Notes: a model not told the origin generated them from the letters alone. Shown: positions 45,299 through 55,464, counted from the first letter of the stretch. The stretch is DNA of 64,000 nt from Paraburkholderia sp. PGU19 (GCF_013426915.1 NZ_AP023180.1:1240001-1304000); one strand, 5' to 3'. Translations and numbers: made by a program.

Positions 45299-46087
45299 TC
45301 AGCACTCGCCGCCAATCGCCATCAGCGGACTCGCCGCAAGCGACGCGCCGAAATCGCCGTGCCACGTGTAGCAGCCCTGATGCGACAGCTTCGATTGCGT
45401 ATCGACGAATACCTGCCCACCGATATCGCGCCAGCGCCGGCAAAACGCATAGTCTTCCGACAGATAACGGCCCGTGGAAGGCTCGACCATCACGTCGAAG
45501 AAGCGGTAGCAGAGATCGTAGAGCGGCGAGTCCGGCGCACCGTCGGGCACGTACTTCAGTTCGGGCAGCCGCGCGATCATCGTTTGGATCACGCTGCGCT
45601 TGATGCACATGAAGCCCGTCGGCGCTTCGCTGACTTCCAGAAAGCCGTCGCTGTCGATCGCCGGCGAGACGCCATCGTGCGCATTCACGGGGTAACGCAG
45701 GTAGCGCGCGGCAAAGGTTTCCTGCGTGAGTCCGCCGGGCAGCACGCCGGGCCAGTCGAAACGCTTGAGGGGATACACGCCCGCCGCGACATCGCGATCG
45801 GCAAGCAGTAGCCGCAACACCTGATCGACGGAAAAACCGATGTCCGCGTCGATCCAGAACAGATGCGTGTAGCCCGGATCGAGCAGAAATTCCGCGACGG
45901 CCTCATTGCGCGCGCGGGTAATCAGGCTTTCGCCTGAACGGATTCGCACCGAGCCCTGCATGCCCGTCTGCCACATCGCGTTATTGAGGGCGAGCAGGCT
46001 ATTTGCGAAGTTCGCCATGACGTTGCCGCCGTAGCATGGCGTCATGAAAAGCGGTTTCATCGATTGAAGTGCGGACGAGTCAAGCAT
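45299..46087 (-). CDS. Glycosyltransferase-like protein, GT-A type
   Basis: 262 residues from MLDSSALQSMKPLFMTPC. SLITRARNEAVAEFL and the metal motif FWIDADIGFS (about residue 75, D-x-D) indicate a GT-A nucleotide-sugar transferase. The C-terminal half has LSEDYAFCRRWRDIGGQVFVD. Similar proteins occur in bacteria and large viruses. It is encoded directly before the GT4-like gene on the same transcript. Confidence 0.82.
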   Translation of the reverse strand: MLDSSALQSMKPLFMTPCYGGNVMANFANSLLALNNAMWQTGMQGSVRIRSGESLITRARNEAVAEFLLDPGYTHLFWIDADIGFSVDQVLRLLLADRDVAAGVYPLKRFDWPGVLPGGLTQETFAARYLRYPVNAHDGVSPAIDSDGFLEVSEAPTGFMCIKRSVIQTMIARLPELKYVPDGAPDSPLYDLCYRFFDVMVEPSTGRYLSEDYAFCRRWRDIGGQVFVDTQSKLSHQGCYTWHGDFGASLAASPLMAIGGEC

Positions 46088-46452
46088 GGAAGGTCTCTTG
46101 GTCTGGATGAAAATGAGCGTCGATGAGTATCGCGGACTATCCAAAAAAAGACTGTAAGAACACTCTTAATGCGATAAGACGGGCACTGGATTGAGATACG
46201 GAGTTGGCACATTGATGCCGCTCAAAAGACTCGCCGCGAACACAGCCGGATGACCGGGAAACAGCCTCCCATCAGTGTTCCGATCCCGCCGCGCACGTAT
46301 TGACCGTGGTCAATCGTTCGACCGCTTGCGACGCCAATCCCACGCAGCGGCCATATTTTTAGGACACGTCTCATATTCGCGCTCAGGTCCGCGCGACACA
46401 CTCTCGGGTTTCGACTTTCATCCCGCAGCGTCACACCTGCTGCGCCATTGCC
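46088..46452. other. Divergent intergenic region
   Basis: About 365 bases between the leftward glycosyltransferase pair and a rightward lipoprotein gene. No gene seen; promoters for both must lie here. Confidence 0.4.
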
Positions 46453-47010
46453 GTGAACCCCCTTCTGCTCAAACGATCCAGCATCGCCTGCTTCGCGCTC
46501 CTCAGCTCCGCGTGCTCCTTCTTCGTGCCCCGCTCCGCCGCGTCGACCTCGACGCCCGCGGACAACGCGCTCGTCATCGCCTCCGCTCGCGACTTCGCGT
46601 ACATGCCCGCGCGCGATGGCTACGTCACCTTCGATCGCATCGCCAACACGGCGACGACGTCGATCCTGTTAAAGAAAGGCGTCGAGTCGACGGTGCGCGA
46701 CGCCGTCGTGTCCGCATGGCGCAAGTCGGGCATCGCCGTGACGACGCACGACAAACTGGTGCTGAGCGGGCGGATCGAGGTGTTGTCGGTGGACGATGCG
46801 CGGCCGCGGGCCACGTGGACGATGACCATGCGCTACTTCGTCACCAATGCGTCGACGAAACAGACTGTCTACGTGAAGAGCAATACGGTCCATCTGTTCC
46901 GGCAGAAGTTCACGAACGCCGCACTTGCACTCGACGACGTCGTGAAAATCAGCGTCGATACGATCGTCAGAGATCCGTCGTTTCATCAGGCGCTACAGCC
47001 CGTCGAGTAG
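46453..47010 (+). CDS. Putative lipoprotein of unknown function
   Basis: 185 residues from a GTG. The signal ends in a lipobox, LLSSAC (about residue 21). The mature part has beta-rich segments (TTSILLKKGVESTVRDAVVSA, RIEVLSVDDARPRATWTM, shown as fragments) resembling small outer-membrane lipoproteins of the YajG kind. That family link is tentative. Confidence 0.7.
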   Translation: MNPLLLKRSSIACFALLSSACSFFVPRSAASTSTPADNALVIASARDFAYMPARDGYVTFDRIANTATTSILLKKGVESTVRDAVVSAWRKSGIAVTTHDKLVLSGRIEVLSVDDARPRATWTMTMRYFVTNASTKQTVYVKSNTVHLFRQKFTNAALALDDVVKISVDTIVRDPSFHQALQPVE

Positions 47011-47178
47011 CACGCGCCTTTTCCTCCGCGCTGGCGCCGCCGGGTTGCGGCCCACATTCCTTCCGCTGCGGCGCGGCCGCAGCCGGCATTTCGCTACAAT
47101 CTGATATTCCCCACCTGAATTCGCCACCGCGCGCCATGCGAACCCACGCCGCGCGGTGGCCCGTCCGAGCGAGCCGTC

Positions 47179-47802
47179 ATGTCTCTCACCGCCTGGTTGT
47201 TTTTTCTTCCCGCGTGCTTCGCGATCAACATGGCGCCCGGGCCCAACAATCTGCTGTCGATCAACGTCGCCGCCCGGCACGGCTTCATGACGGCGTTCGT
47301 CGCCGGCAGCGGACGGCTGGTCGCCTTCGCCGGCATGCTGGTGCTAGCCGCGACGGGCCTCGCCGTCGTGCTGCACGCATCGGAATTGTTCTTCCTCGCG
47401 ATCAAACTGGTGGGCGCCGCCTATCTGATCTGGCTTGCTATCCAGCTGTGGCGCAGCGACGCCGGGCCGATGGACGCACTGAAACAGGACGACGCATCGC
47501 TGTGGCGTATCGCGCGCCAGGAATGCTTTGTCGCGGCGGGCAATCCGAAGGCGATTCTGGTGTTCACCGCTTTCCTGCCGCAATTCGTCGATATTTCGAA
47601 GCCGATGCTGCCGCAATTCGCCGTGCTCGGCGCGAGCTTTCTCGTGCTCGAATGGTTTGCGATCGCGCTGTATTCGTGGGCGGGCATGTATCTCGGCAAA
47701 TGGCTGACGCGTGCCACCGTGCGCCGCTGGTTCAACCGCTGCTGCGGCGCCTTTCTCGGGGCAATCGGCGTGAGCTTTTTGCTGGTGCGGCGCTCAAGCT
47801 GA
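47179..47802 (+). CDS. LysE/RhtB-family amino-acid exporter
   Basis: 207 residues, six hydrophobic segments. The N-terminal signature AINMAPGPNNLLSINVAARHG is seen as NMAPGPNNLLSIN, and KLVGAAYLIWLAIQLWR plus NPKAILVFTAFLPQFV complete the family pattern. It exports amino acids or analogues. A terminator follows directly. Confidence 0.92.
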   Translation: MSLTAWLFFLPACFAINMAPGPNNLLSINVAARHGFMTAFVAGSGRLVAFAGMLVLAATGLAVVLHASELFFLAIKLVGAAYLIWLAIQLWRSDAGPMDALKQDDASLWRIARQECFVAAGNPKAILVFTAFLPQFVDISKPMLPQFAVLGASFLVLEWFAIALYSWAGMYLGKWLTRATVRRWFNRCCGAFLGAIGVSFLLVRRSS

Positions 47803-47821
47803 GTCTTCGCTGCGGCACATG

Positions 47822-47859
47822 AAAAAACGGATCGGACGCAAAACGTCCGATCCGTTTTT
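47822..47859. terminator. Bidirectional intrinsic terminator
   Basis: CGGATCGGACG pairs perfectly with CGTCCGATCCG around CAAAA, flanked by A-run on the left and T-run on the right. It ends the rightward LysE-type gene and the leftward aldehyde dehydrogenase gene. Confidence 0.92.
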
Positions 47860-47875
47860 CATTGCAGCGCCGCGA

Positions 47876-49327
47876 TCAATGTTCGAGCGCGAGCCAGATC
47901 GACTTCGGCTCCGTGAAGTTTTCGATCGCGACATCGCCGTGTTCGCGGCCAAAGCCCGAATCGCCCGAGCCGCCCCACGGCAGCCGCACGTCGGTATAGC
48001 CGTAGGTGTTGATCCACACCGTGCCCGCCTTCAGCGCATGCGCGACGCGATGCACTCGGCCGATATCCGCGCTCCATACGCCCGCCGCGAGGCTGTACGC
48101 GGTGCCGTTCGCGATGCGCACTGCGTCCTCTTCGTCGTTGAAGCGCACGACGCTCGCCACCGGCCCGAAGATTTCCTCCTGCGAAATCCGCATCTCGTGC
48201 TCGACGTTCGCGAACACTGTCGGCTCGACGAAGAAGCCCTTCTGCCCGATGCGCGCGCCGCCCGTCACGAGCGATGCGCCCTCGTTCCTGCCGATGTCCA
48301 CGTAATCGAGCACCGTCTTCATCTGCGCGGCCGACACGAGCGGCCCCATGGTCGTTTCCCGCTCGGACGGATCGCCGACCTTGAGTGCTTTCGCGCGCGC
48401 AGCAAGCCGTTCGACCACTTCGTCGTAGACATCGCGATGCGCGAGAATGCGCGAGCCCGCCGAACACACCTGCCCCGTGTTGAAGAAAATCCCCGAGGCC
48501 GCCGCGCGGACCGCGTTGTCGATATTCGCATCGGCGAAAATCACGTTCGCCGATTTGCCGCCGAGTTCCAGCGTCACGCGCTTGAAGTTGCCCGCCGCGC
48601 CCTGCAGAATGCCGCGCCCGACCGACGGCGAACCGGTAAACGTCACCTTGTCGATGCCCGGATGCGCGACGATCGCATCGCCGACCACGCGCCCCTTGCC
48701 CGTCACGATGTTCAGCACGCCAGGCGGCACGCCCGCCTCCAGCGCAAGTTCGCCGATGCGCAGCGCCGACAGCGGCGTGATCTCTGCGGGCTTCACGACC
48801 ATCGTGCAGCCGCATGCGAGCGCGGGCGCGATCTTCCACATGCCGATCATCAGCGGGAAATTCCACGGCACGATCGCGCCGACCACGCCGACGGGCTCGC
48901 GCACCGTGTAGGTCAACGCGTCGGGACGCACAGGCACGACCTGGCCGTTGATCTTGTCGCACCAGCCGGCGTAGTACGCGAGCGTGTCGATGGCGGCGGG
49001 CACGTCCTGGCGTTTGACGGCGGCGAGCGGCTTGCCCGCGTCGAGGCTTTCCAGCGCGACGATTTCGTCCTGGTGTTCGCGCAGCAGTTCGGAGAAGCGC
49101 ATCAGGATGCGGCCGCGCTCGGCGGCGCGCATGCCGTTCCACACTTTCAGCGCGGCGCGCGCCGCCTTGACGGCCGTATCGACATCCTGCGCGCTGCCTT
49201 GCGCGACGAGCGCTATCGGCTCTTCTGTCGCGGGGTTGATGTTGACGGTGTATTCGCCGGTGCCGGGCGGCAGCCGCTTGCCGTCGATGAGAAGATCGTA
49301 GCGTCTGAGGTCGGTTTCAGTGTCCAT
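47876..49327 (-). CDS. NAD(P)-dependent aldehyde dehydrogenase
   Basis: 483 residues. PWNFPLMIGMWKIAPALACG, FTGSPSVGRGI, LELGGKSANVIF (catalytic Glu) and NTGQVCSAGSRI (catalytic Cys about residue 290) are the core motifs. It resembles betaine- or vanillin-type enzymes but substrate is unclear. The neighbouring LysR gene and the oxalate module suggest organic-acid metabolism, for example oxidation of glycolaldehyde or glyoxylate-related aldehydes. This is inference only. Confidence 0.92.
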   Translation of the reverse strand: MDTETDLRRYDLLIDGKRLPPGTGEYTVNINPATEEPIALVAQGSAQDVDTAVKAARAALKVWNGMRAAERGRILMRFSELLREHQDEIVALESLDAGKPLAAVKRQDVPAAIDTLAYYAGWCDKINGQVVPVRPDALTYTVREPVGVVGAIVPWNFPLMIGMWKIAPALACGCTMVVKPAEITPLSALRIGELALEAGVPPGVLNIVTGKGRVVGDAIVAHPGIDKVTFTGSPSVGRGILQGAAGNFKRVTLELGGKSANVIFADANIDNAVRAAASGIFFNTGQVCSAGSRILAHRDVYDEVVERLAARAKALKVGDPSERETTMGPLVSAAQMKTVLDYVDIGRNEGASLVTGGARIGQKGFFVEPTVFANVEHEMRISQEEIFGPVASVVRFNDEEDAVRIANGTAYSLAAGVWSADIGRVHRVAHALKAGTVWINTYGYTDVRLPWGGSGDSGFGREHGDVAIENFTEPKSIWLALEH

Positions 49328-49396
49328 CTCGTACTCCTTGCGATTGCGATATGGCTGCTTCGCGAACCGTTGGCTGAACCGCCCGCACCCTCGCGC

Positions 49397-50416
49397 TTAT
49401 GAGGCACGCATCAGCGCCTCGTCGGGTACGCACGGCATCGGTTCGTGTGTGACTCCTTTTATGGCTGGATTGGCAGATACTGCGCCAGGCGTCGCGGACG
49501 CGCCAGCATGGTCGGGCAATTCCTTGCCGGCAAACAGCGCCCAGACGGCTTCGGCATTGGGTCGCAGCGAGCGGTTGCGGCGGCGCACCAGCATCGTCGT
49601 GACGGACACTTCAGGCACGAGCGGAAGCGCGACGAGCGACGCCGGCAGCGCGGCGGCATGCATATCGACAGGCAATACGCCAATGCCGAGACCGAGTTCG
49701 ATCATGCGCAGCGCCGCGGCGAGATGCCCGCATTCGTTGGCGCGTGCCCCATCGATACGATGCATGTTCAATGCCCGCTCTGTCACGTTGCGCGTGCCCG
49801 CTTCCGCATTCAGCGTGACGAGTTGCGTGACGGTCCTGGTATTGCGCAGCGCTTCCCAGTGCAGCGCGGCACCCGAGGCGAGCGGATGCGCGAGCGGCAG
49901 CACCGCGCACAGCGGCGTCGAGACGAGCGGCTGCGTGTGAAAGGCATCGGCGCCCGCGACGTGCGCGTCGCACAGTACGCCGAAGTCGACTTCGCCCTGC
50001 TCGATAGCGGCGAGCACGGCATGCTGAGGCTGTTCCTTCGCGGTGACGATCAGATCGGGGAAGATTGCAGCGCTGCGCGCGAGCCGCTCGGGCAGCCAGC
50101 CCGACGACGTCACGGGATCGCACGCGACCACCACGACGCCCGTGTGCTCTTCGTGAGCGGCGCGCTCTTCGCGCAACGTCAGTTCGATTTCTTCGATCAG
50201 CCGCCCGATGCGCCGTTCGAGCCGCGAGCCCGCTGTCGTCAGTTCGACCTGACGCGTCGTGCGATCGAAGAGACGCAATGCAATCGCCTCTTCGAGTTCA
50301 CGCACGCACCGGCTCACGGCCGACTGTGTCAGATCGAACTCGCGCGCCGCGCGGGTGAAGCTCCGCTGACGCGCGACGGCGACGAACACCTTCAATTGCT
50401 GCAACGATACGTTCAT
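49397..50416 (-). CDS. LysR-family regulator with extended C-terminus
   Basis: 339 residues, longer than the usual 300. The HTH domain reads MNVSLQQLKVFVAVARQRSF with EFDLTQSAVSRCVREL; the effector domain starts near residue 90. The last 40 residues are Pro/Ala-rich and unusual. It lies between the aldehyde dehydrogenase and oxlT genes on the same strand; its stop is 69 bp before the dehydrogenase start, so it probably controls that gene. Confidence 0.88.
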   Translation of the reverse strand: MNVSLQQLKVFVAVARQRSFTRAAREFDLTQSAVSRCVRELEEAIALRLFDRTTRQVELTTAGSRLERRIGRLIEEIELTLREERAAHEEHTGVVVVACDPVTSSGWLPERLARSAAIFPDLIVTAKEQPQHAVLAAIEQGEVDFGVLCDAHVAGADAFHTQPLVSTPLCAVLPLAHPLASGAALHWEALRNTRTVTQLVTLNAEAGTRNVTERALNMHRIDGARANECGHLAAALRMIELGLGIGVLPVDMHAAALPASLVALPLVPEVSVTTMLVRRRNRSLRPNAEAVWALFAGKELPDHAGASATPGAVSANPAIKGVTHEPMPCVPDEALMRAS

Positions 50417-50449
50417 GTGTTCAGGTCGCCATGTTGAAGTGATACGGGT

Positions 50450-51790
50450 TTATTCGCCCGTCTGTTCCGGCCAGTGACGCAGGCCCGGTCCGCTTGCCGC
50501 CAGTTCCGGCTCGAGTTCGCGAGATGCCTCGTTCGATGAAGCGATCCAGCGCGCACGCATCGGCGCCAGCACGAATTTCGCCGACACACCCGCCGCAATC
50601 GTGATGACGGCCGAGACGATGAACACCAGGTTCCAGCCGCCCGTCGCCGCGAGCACGGAAGCAATCGGCACGATCAACGATGCAGTGCCCTTCGCCGTAT
50701 AGAGCGTGCCCGCATTCGCCGCCGCGTACTTGCTGCCGAACGTGTCCGCGCAGATGGCCGGGAAGATCGAGAAGATTTCGCCCCAGAACAGGAAGATCAG
50801 CGCCGCGAACGTCATGAACGCATACGGGTTCTGGCCGTACTGCATCAGCCCGAGCAGCGCGAGACCTTCGCCGATGAAGATCGCGAACATCGTGTTTTCG
50901 CGGCCGACCTTGTCGGAGATGAAGCCGCACAGCGGACGCGTGAAGCCGTTGCAGACGTTGTCGATGGAGAGTGTCATCGTCAGCAGCGGCAGCGTGGCGC
51001 CGAACAGTGTCATCGGCAGTTTCGCGAGACCCCAGTCCTTCGCGATCGGACCGAGTTGCGCCGTCGCCATCAGGCCACCTGCGGCAACTGCAACGAACGA
51101 CGCATAGATCACCCAAAACACAGGCGACTTGATCATCTGGCCTGGCGTGTAGTCCTGCTTGGTGACAGCAAACTTGCGCTTCGCGGCCGGTGCCTTTGCG
51201 CCGTCGGGTTTTCTCAGCAACAGCGCGAGCACGAAAATGCAGACGCCCTGCAGAATGCCGAAGAACAGGAAGGTATGCTCGTAGCCCGTACGCGTGATCA
51301 TGTTTGCAATGGGAATCACCGTGACGGCCGCGCCTGCACCGAAGCCCGCTGCCGTCAGACCCGCAGCGAGACCGCGCTTGTCCGGGAACCACTTCAACGC
51401 ATTGCCGACGCACGTGCCGTACACGCCGCCCGCGCCGATACCCGCGATCACGGACGCGGCGTACAACTCCGGCAGTGTCGTCGCATAGGAATTCATCACC
51501 CAGGCAAGGCCCGCGCAAATCGCGCCGCCCGCGACGACGGGACGCGGACCAAAACGGTCGACGAGCCATCCTTCCACCGGCACCAGCCATGTCTCGGTCA
51601 GAATGAAGATCGAGAACGCGAGCTGAACTTCAGCCTGCCCCCAATGATGCTTTGTGCTCATCGGTGTGACGAACAGCGTCCACGCGTACTGAAGGTTGGC
51701 GACGAGCGCCATGCACAAGATGCCAAATGCTAGTTGCCACCACCGGTTGCGCCAGAACGCAACGGGAGCTTGCTGAGAAATGCTGTTCAT
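50450..51790 (-). CDS. oxlT: Oxalate:formate antiporter (OFA family MFS)
   Basis: 446 residues with 12 membrane helices. WWQLAFGILCMALVANLQYAWTLF closely resembles the OxlT N-terminus. Key charged residues of OxlT are present: the arginine in CNGFTRPLCGF and the lysine in YTAKGTASL (helix 11). It exchanges oxalate for formate across the inner membrane. It is divergent from a LysR gene at 52140 and runs toward another LysR. It lacks the companion small gene found with the second OFA transporter. Confidence 0.88.
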   Translation of the reverse strand: MNSISQQAPVAFWRNRWWQLAFGILCMALVANLQYAWTLFVTPMSTKHHWGQAEVQLAFSIFILTETWLVPVEGWLVDRFGPRPVVAGGAICAGLAWVMNSYATTLPELYAASVIAGIGAGGVYGTCVGNALKWFPDKRGLAAGLTAAGFGAGAAVTVIPIANMITRTGYEHTFLFFGILQGVCIFVLALLLRKPDGAKAPAAKRKFAVTKQDYTPGQMIKSPVFWVIYASFVAVAAGGLMATAQLGPIAKDWGLAKLPMTLFGATLPLLTMTLSIDNVCNGFTRPLCGFISDKVGRENTMFAIFIGEGLALLGLMQYGQNPYAFMTFAALIFLFWGEIFSIFPAICADTFGSKYAAANAGTLYTAKGTASLIVPIASVLAATGGWNLVFIVSAVITIAAGVSAKFVLAPMRARWIASSNEASRELEPELAASGPGLRHWPEQTGE

Positions 51791-52139
51791 GTGCCTGTCT
51801 CCGCTATCTATTTAGGGCAGCCGGCCAAAGCGCCGGTCTGTATCCATGCCACCTTATAGTTGTGTCCCCAAACGGACTGCTTCGGGGTATTGCGCAATGC
51901 CAATTCCACTACTTCTTTTCTATAAATCCTTTAATCCGATTTACCCGGTTGCTTTATTTGCCTGTTAAAAGTACCTGTTACCGGATCTTGTCTTTGCCGC
52001 ATCGGAGCCTTGTTTTAAGCGTTAACCCGATGCTCGCGCTGCGAATCGTCCATTACAGAATCCATGCTAGGGTCAATGCTGAATTACTGATAATTAAAGT
52101 TTGTTACCATGAGGATTCACCTTCGCTTATACATCCGCC
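51791..52139. other. Divergent oxlT/lysR control region
   Basis: AT-rich region of about 350 bases. It includes a motif (AAACTTTAAYTAT on the minus strand, 52090-52102) that recurs on the plus strand at 53105-53117. No gene seen. Confidence 0.5.
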
Positions 52140-53084
52140 ATGACAATGCGTAACGCGACCCTCCGCCAGCTGAAAGTCTTCGAAACAGTGGCGCGGCATC
52201 TGAGCTTTTCGCGCGCGGCGGAGGAACTGCACCTCACGCAGCCCGCCGTTTCCACCCAGGTCCGGCAACTCGAAGAACACGCGGGCTTGCCGCTTTTCGA
52301 GCAGCTCGGCAAGAAGATCTACATGACGCCGGCGGGCACCGAAATGCTTCACTACAGCCGCGCGATCATTCAGCAATTTCATGAAGTCGACGAAGCGATG
52401 GGCCAGCTCAAAGGCATATCGGGTGGCAAGCTGAACGTCGCGGTGATCAGCGCGGGCGACTACTTCTTTCCGCGCCTGCTTGCCGAGTTCACGCGCCGCT
52501 ATGCGGGTGTCGAATTGAATCTTGCCGTGCACAACCGCGAAGAACTGCTGCATCAGCTGTCGACGAATCAGACCGATCTCGCGGTGATGGTGCGTCCGCC
52601 GCAGGAAATGGATGCGATCACCGAAGTGTTCGCGCCGCATCCGTATGTGATCGTCGCGGCGCCCACGCATCCTCTCGCCAACAAGCGCAACATCAAGATC
52701 AATCAGCTTGCGAGCGAGGCCTTCGTGGTGCGTGAACGCGGCTCGGACACGTGGAATTCGATGGAAGAAGGCTTTGCGGGGCGCCTCACCAACCTGAAGA
52801 TCGCCATGGAGATCAAGAGCACCGAGACCATCAAGCAGGCCGTGATCGCGGGCATGGGCATCGCGTTTCTGTCCGCGCATACGATCAGCCTCGAATTGCA
52901 GGTCGGGCATCTCGTCGTGCTGGATGTCGAAGGCTTTCCGGTGATGCTCAACTGGTACGTCGTGCATCGCAAGAACAAGCGGCTGCCGCCCGTTGCCGTG
53001 GCGTTCAAGCGCTTTCTGATGGAAGAAGGCGCGGCCCTGATCGAGCAGATTACGCGCGTGAATCAACTGGCCGTCCATAAGTGA
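52140..53084 (+). CDS. LysR-family regulator, CbbR-like
   Basis: 314 residues: HTH MTMRNATLRQLKVFETVARH with EELHLTQPAVSTQVRQLEEH split as LTQPAVSTQVR. The effector region has GKLNVAVISAGDYFFPRLL and IAGMGIAFLSAHTISLEL, typical of the CbbR branch. Divergent from oxlT, it is the prime candidate regulator of that transporter. A candidate binding motif occurs on both sides of the gene. Confidence 0.9.
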   Translation: MTMRNATLRQLKVFETVARHLSFSRAAEELHLTQPAVSTQVRQLEEHAGLPLFEQLGKKIYMTPAGTEMLHYSRAIIQQFHEVDEAMGQLKGISGGKLNVAVISAGDYFFPRLLAEFTRRYAGVELNLAVHNREELLHQLSTNQTDLAVMVRPPQEMDAITEVFAPHPYVIVAAPTHPLANKRNIKINQLASEAFVVRERGSDTWNSMEEGFAGRLTNLKIAMEIKSTETIKQAVIAGMGIAFLSAHTISLELQVGHLVVLDVEGFPVMLNWYVVHRKNKRLPPVAVAFKRFLMEEGAALIEQITRVNQLAVHK

Positions 53085-53180
53085 CGCGCTATGGATAGCC
53101 AATAAAACTTTAACTATTGCGGATTCATTTCGGCTCCTATGCTTCTGACGAGCCTCGTCACTCGACATGGGAGTCCTGCA

Positions 53181-53438
53181 ATGAATCAGTCTGCCGATCT
53201 GCACAATGAAGCGCTCCTGAGCGCCTACAACGCCGCGTTCAGTGATCTGGGCCTGCGGTTTCGCTGGAGCCAGGCCACGCTCGATTTCTTCGACGACGTC
53301 AGCAATGAAATGGCGCGCATTACCGCCTATATCGAGCGCTTTCAATCGCATCTGCTCAACGCCTATGACGCCGACTTTCTCGCGCAACTGATCTTCGACC
53401 GGAAGAACCAGTTCTATCGCGGGTCTGTCGCTCAATGA
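53181..53438 (+). CDS. Hypothetical protein, 85 residues
   Basis: From MNQSADLHNEALLSAYN with GGGAG before the ATG. A helical, acidic protein containing FRWSQATLDFFDDV and FLAQLIFDRKNQFY. No known domain recognised. It follows the CbbR-like regulator by about 100 bp and is followed by a strong terminator, so it is probably expressed. Confidence 0.7.
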   Translation: MNQSADLHNEALLSAYNAAFSDLGLRFRWSQATLDFFDDVSNEMARITAYIERFQSHLLNAYDADFLAQLIFDRKNQFYRGSVAQ

Positions 53439-53471
53439 CGCAGGGTTGCAGTTCATCGATGACTCTCTCCG

Positions 53472-53515
53472 ACGGCTGTGCTTCGTGAATCCGACGATTC
53501 ACGAAGCACAGCCGT
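53472..53515. terminator. Perfect 20-bp stem hairpin, probable terminator
   Basis: ACGGCTGTGCTTCGTGAATC pairs completely with its complement ending at 53515 around a CGAC loop, followed by a T-containing stretch (GTTTTGTTC). It lies 34 bases past the 85-residue ORF, between convergent genes. Confidence 0.75.
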
Positions 53516-53547
53516 CCCGTGTTTTGTTCAGTGACTTCAGTGACGCT

Positions 53548-54105
53548 TCAGTGACGCTTGAGCTGATAACGTTGGCGGCTGCGCACGCGCATCGCCGCGT
53601 GCGTCATATGCATGCCCCTTGCAGCTGACAGGCAGCGCGCCTGCGTGCGGCGCGGATTGCTCGTCCATGTCCAGCGCTGCGTGAAATCGTCGGCGGCTTG
53701 CATGCGCGCAGGGTCGCCGTCCCACGCGACGCGCAACGACACACCACGCCGGGCCAACATGCCGCAATGCGCAGGGGCGCGCACATCGTGCTCGTGCGTG
53801 GTCAGCATCACGTGCGCGCCCAGCGCGGCCGCCAGCAGGCTCACGGCGAACAGCGCCGCGATGCCCGGCAGTTGCGCAGGCTCGTTGACAAAAGCGTAAC
53901 CAAGCCAGATACACAATCCCATCGCCAGCAGATCGACGAGCTTGTCGCCTGCCGCGACTTGCCGCATGTTCCGCCCGCGATGCGTGAGCCGGTTGACGAG
54001 CGCGGTCGACGCGATCGCCAGCAGCAATGCGCCTGAAAACACGAACACATACAGCTCCAGGCGCTCGAGTCCCGACCACGCGATGAAGCCCGCACCATCC
54101 GGCAT
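53548..54105 (-). CDS. Hypothetical membrane protein, 185 residues
   Basis: Begins MPDGAGFIAWSGLERLELY. About three hydrophobic segments (VFVFSGALLLAIASTALV, LVDLLAMGLCIWLGYAF, IAALFAVSLLAAALGAHV) are followed by a soluble C-terminal half rich in Arg/His. No family recognised. It lies 57 bp before the frc start region on the same strand, downstream of frc. Confidence 0.65.
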   Translation of the reverse strand: MPDGAGFIAWSGLERLELYVFVFSGALLLAIASTALVNRLTHRGRNMRQVAAGDKLVDLLAMGLCIWLGYAFVNEPAQLPGIAALFAVSLLAAALGAHVMLTTHEHDVRAPAHCGMLARRGVSLRVAWDGDPARMQAADDFTQRWTWTSNPRRTQARCLSAARGMHMTHAAMRVRSRQRYQLKRH

Positions 54106-54162
54106 GTCATCTCCTTGCGTCGCGCATATGCGCTTGTTCCGCTTGTTCGTTTTGTGCTTCGC

Positions 54163-55410
54163 TCAGATAGCGCCGACTGTTCTGAGCGCTTCGATCTGTT
54201 CACGCGAATAGCCGAGTTCGGCCATTACTTCGTCCGTGTGTTCGCCGAGCAGCGGCGAGCGCGTCACGTCCGTCGGGCTGTCCGACAGCTTGATCGGGTT
54301 GCCCACCGTCAGATACTTGCCGCGCACCGGGTGATCGACCTCGACGATCGTGCCCGTCTTGCGCAGCGAGTCGTCTTCCGCGATCTCCTTCATCGACAGG
54401 ATCGGGCCGCACGGAATGTCGTATTTGTTCAGGATCTCCATCGCCTCGAACTTGGTCTTCGTCATCGTCCAGCGTTCGATCTCCGCGAAGATTTCCTTCA
54501 GGCGCGGCAGGCGTGCGCCCGGTGTCGCGTACTCGGGATCGGTGGCCCACTCTTCCTTGCCGATCACGTTGCAGATCTTCACCCACACGGGGGCCTGCGT
54601 GATGAAGTAGATGTAGGCGTTCGGGTCGTGCTCCCAGCCCTTGCACTTCAGGATCCAGCCCGGCTGTCCACCGCCCGATGCATTGCCCGCACGCGGCACC
54701 GCTTCACCGAATGTACCGTTCGGATACTGCGGATATTCCTTCATGACACCCGTGCGTTCGAGCCGCTGCTGGTCGCGCAGCTTCACGCGGCACAGGTTCA
54801 GCACGCCGTCCTGCATCGCCGCGAGCACCTTCTGGCCGCGGCCCGTCATGGTGCGCTGATAGAGCGCGGTGACGATGCCCAGCGCCAGATGCAGACCCGT
54901 GCCGCTGTCGCCGATCTGCGCGCCCGTCACGACGGGCGGGCCGTCATCGAAGCCCGTGGTGGACGCTGCGCCGCCCACGCACTGCGCGACGTTCTCGTAG
55001 ACCTTGCAGTCCTCGTACGGCCCGGGGCCGAAGCCCTTGACCGACGCGACGATCATCTTCGGGTTCAGCTCCTGGATGCGCTCCCACGTAAAACCCATGC
55101 GGTCCAGCGCGCCCGGCGCGAAGTTCTCCACCAGCACGTCGCACTTCTGGATCAGCGCCTCGAGCACGAGCTTGCCTTCGGGGTTTTTCGTGTCGATGGT
55201 GACCGAGCGCTTGTTGTGGTTGAGCATCGTGAAGTACAGGCTGTCGGCGTCGGGGATGTCGCGCAGCTGTTCGCGCGTGATGTCGCCCGCGCCCGCGCGC
55301 TCTACCTTGATCACGTCTGCGCCGAACCACGCCAGCAACTGCGTGCAGGTCGGGCCCGATTGCACGTGGGTGAAATCGAGAATGCGCACACCGTCGAGTG
55401 CCTTGCCCAT
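54163..55410 (-). CDS. frc: Formyl-CoA:oxalate CoA-transferase-like enzyme (CoA-transferase family III)
   Basis: 415 residues, similar along its whole length to Oxalobacter Frc as I recall it. Catalytic Asp is at 168 in AQIGDSGTG; Gln17 (DFTHVQSGP), Tyr59 and Tyr138 are conserved, as is the glycine loop GGGQPGW. One difference: position 48, Trp in Oxalobacter Frc, is Gln here (TREQLRD). The enzyme activates oxalate to oxalyl-CoA. No oxalyl-CoA decarboxylase gene is in the window. It is divergent from sucCD-like genes and shares operator sequences with them. Confidence 0.9.
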   Translation of the reverse strand: MGKALDGVRILDFTHVQSGPTCTQLLAWFGADVIKVERAGAGDITREQLRDIPDADSLYFTMLNHNKRSVTIDTKNPEGKLVLEALIQKCDVLVENFAPGALDRMGFTWERIQELNPKMIVASVKGFGPGPYEDCKVYENVAQCVGGAASTTGFDDGPPVVTGAQIGDSGTGLHLALGIVTALYQRTMTGRGQKVLAAMQDGVLNLCRVKLRDQQRLERTGVMKEYPQYPNGTFGEAVPRAGNASGGGQPGWILKCKGWEHDPNAYIYFITQAPVWVKICNVIGKEEWATDPEYATPGARLPRLKEIFAEIERWTMTKTKFEAMEILNKYDIPCGPILSMKEIAEDDSLRKTGTIVEVDHPVRGKYLTVGNPIKLSDSPTDVTRSPLLGEHTDEVMAELGYSREQIEALRTVGAI

Positions 55411-55464
55411 GTTATGCCCCTCCGAGCACCTGACGCTCTGTTTTCGATCGTCCGTGTTCTATAC

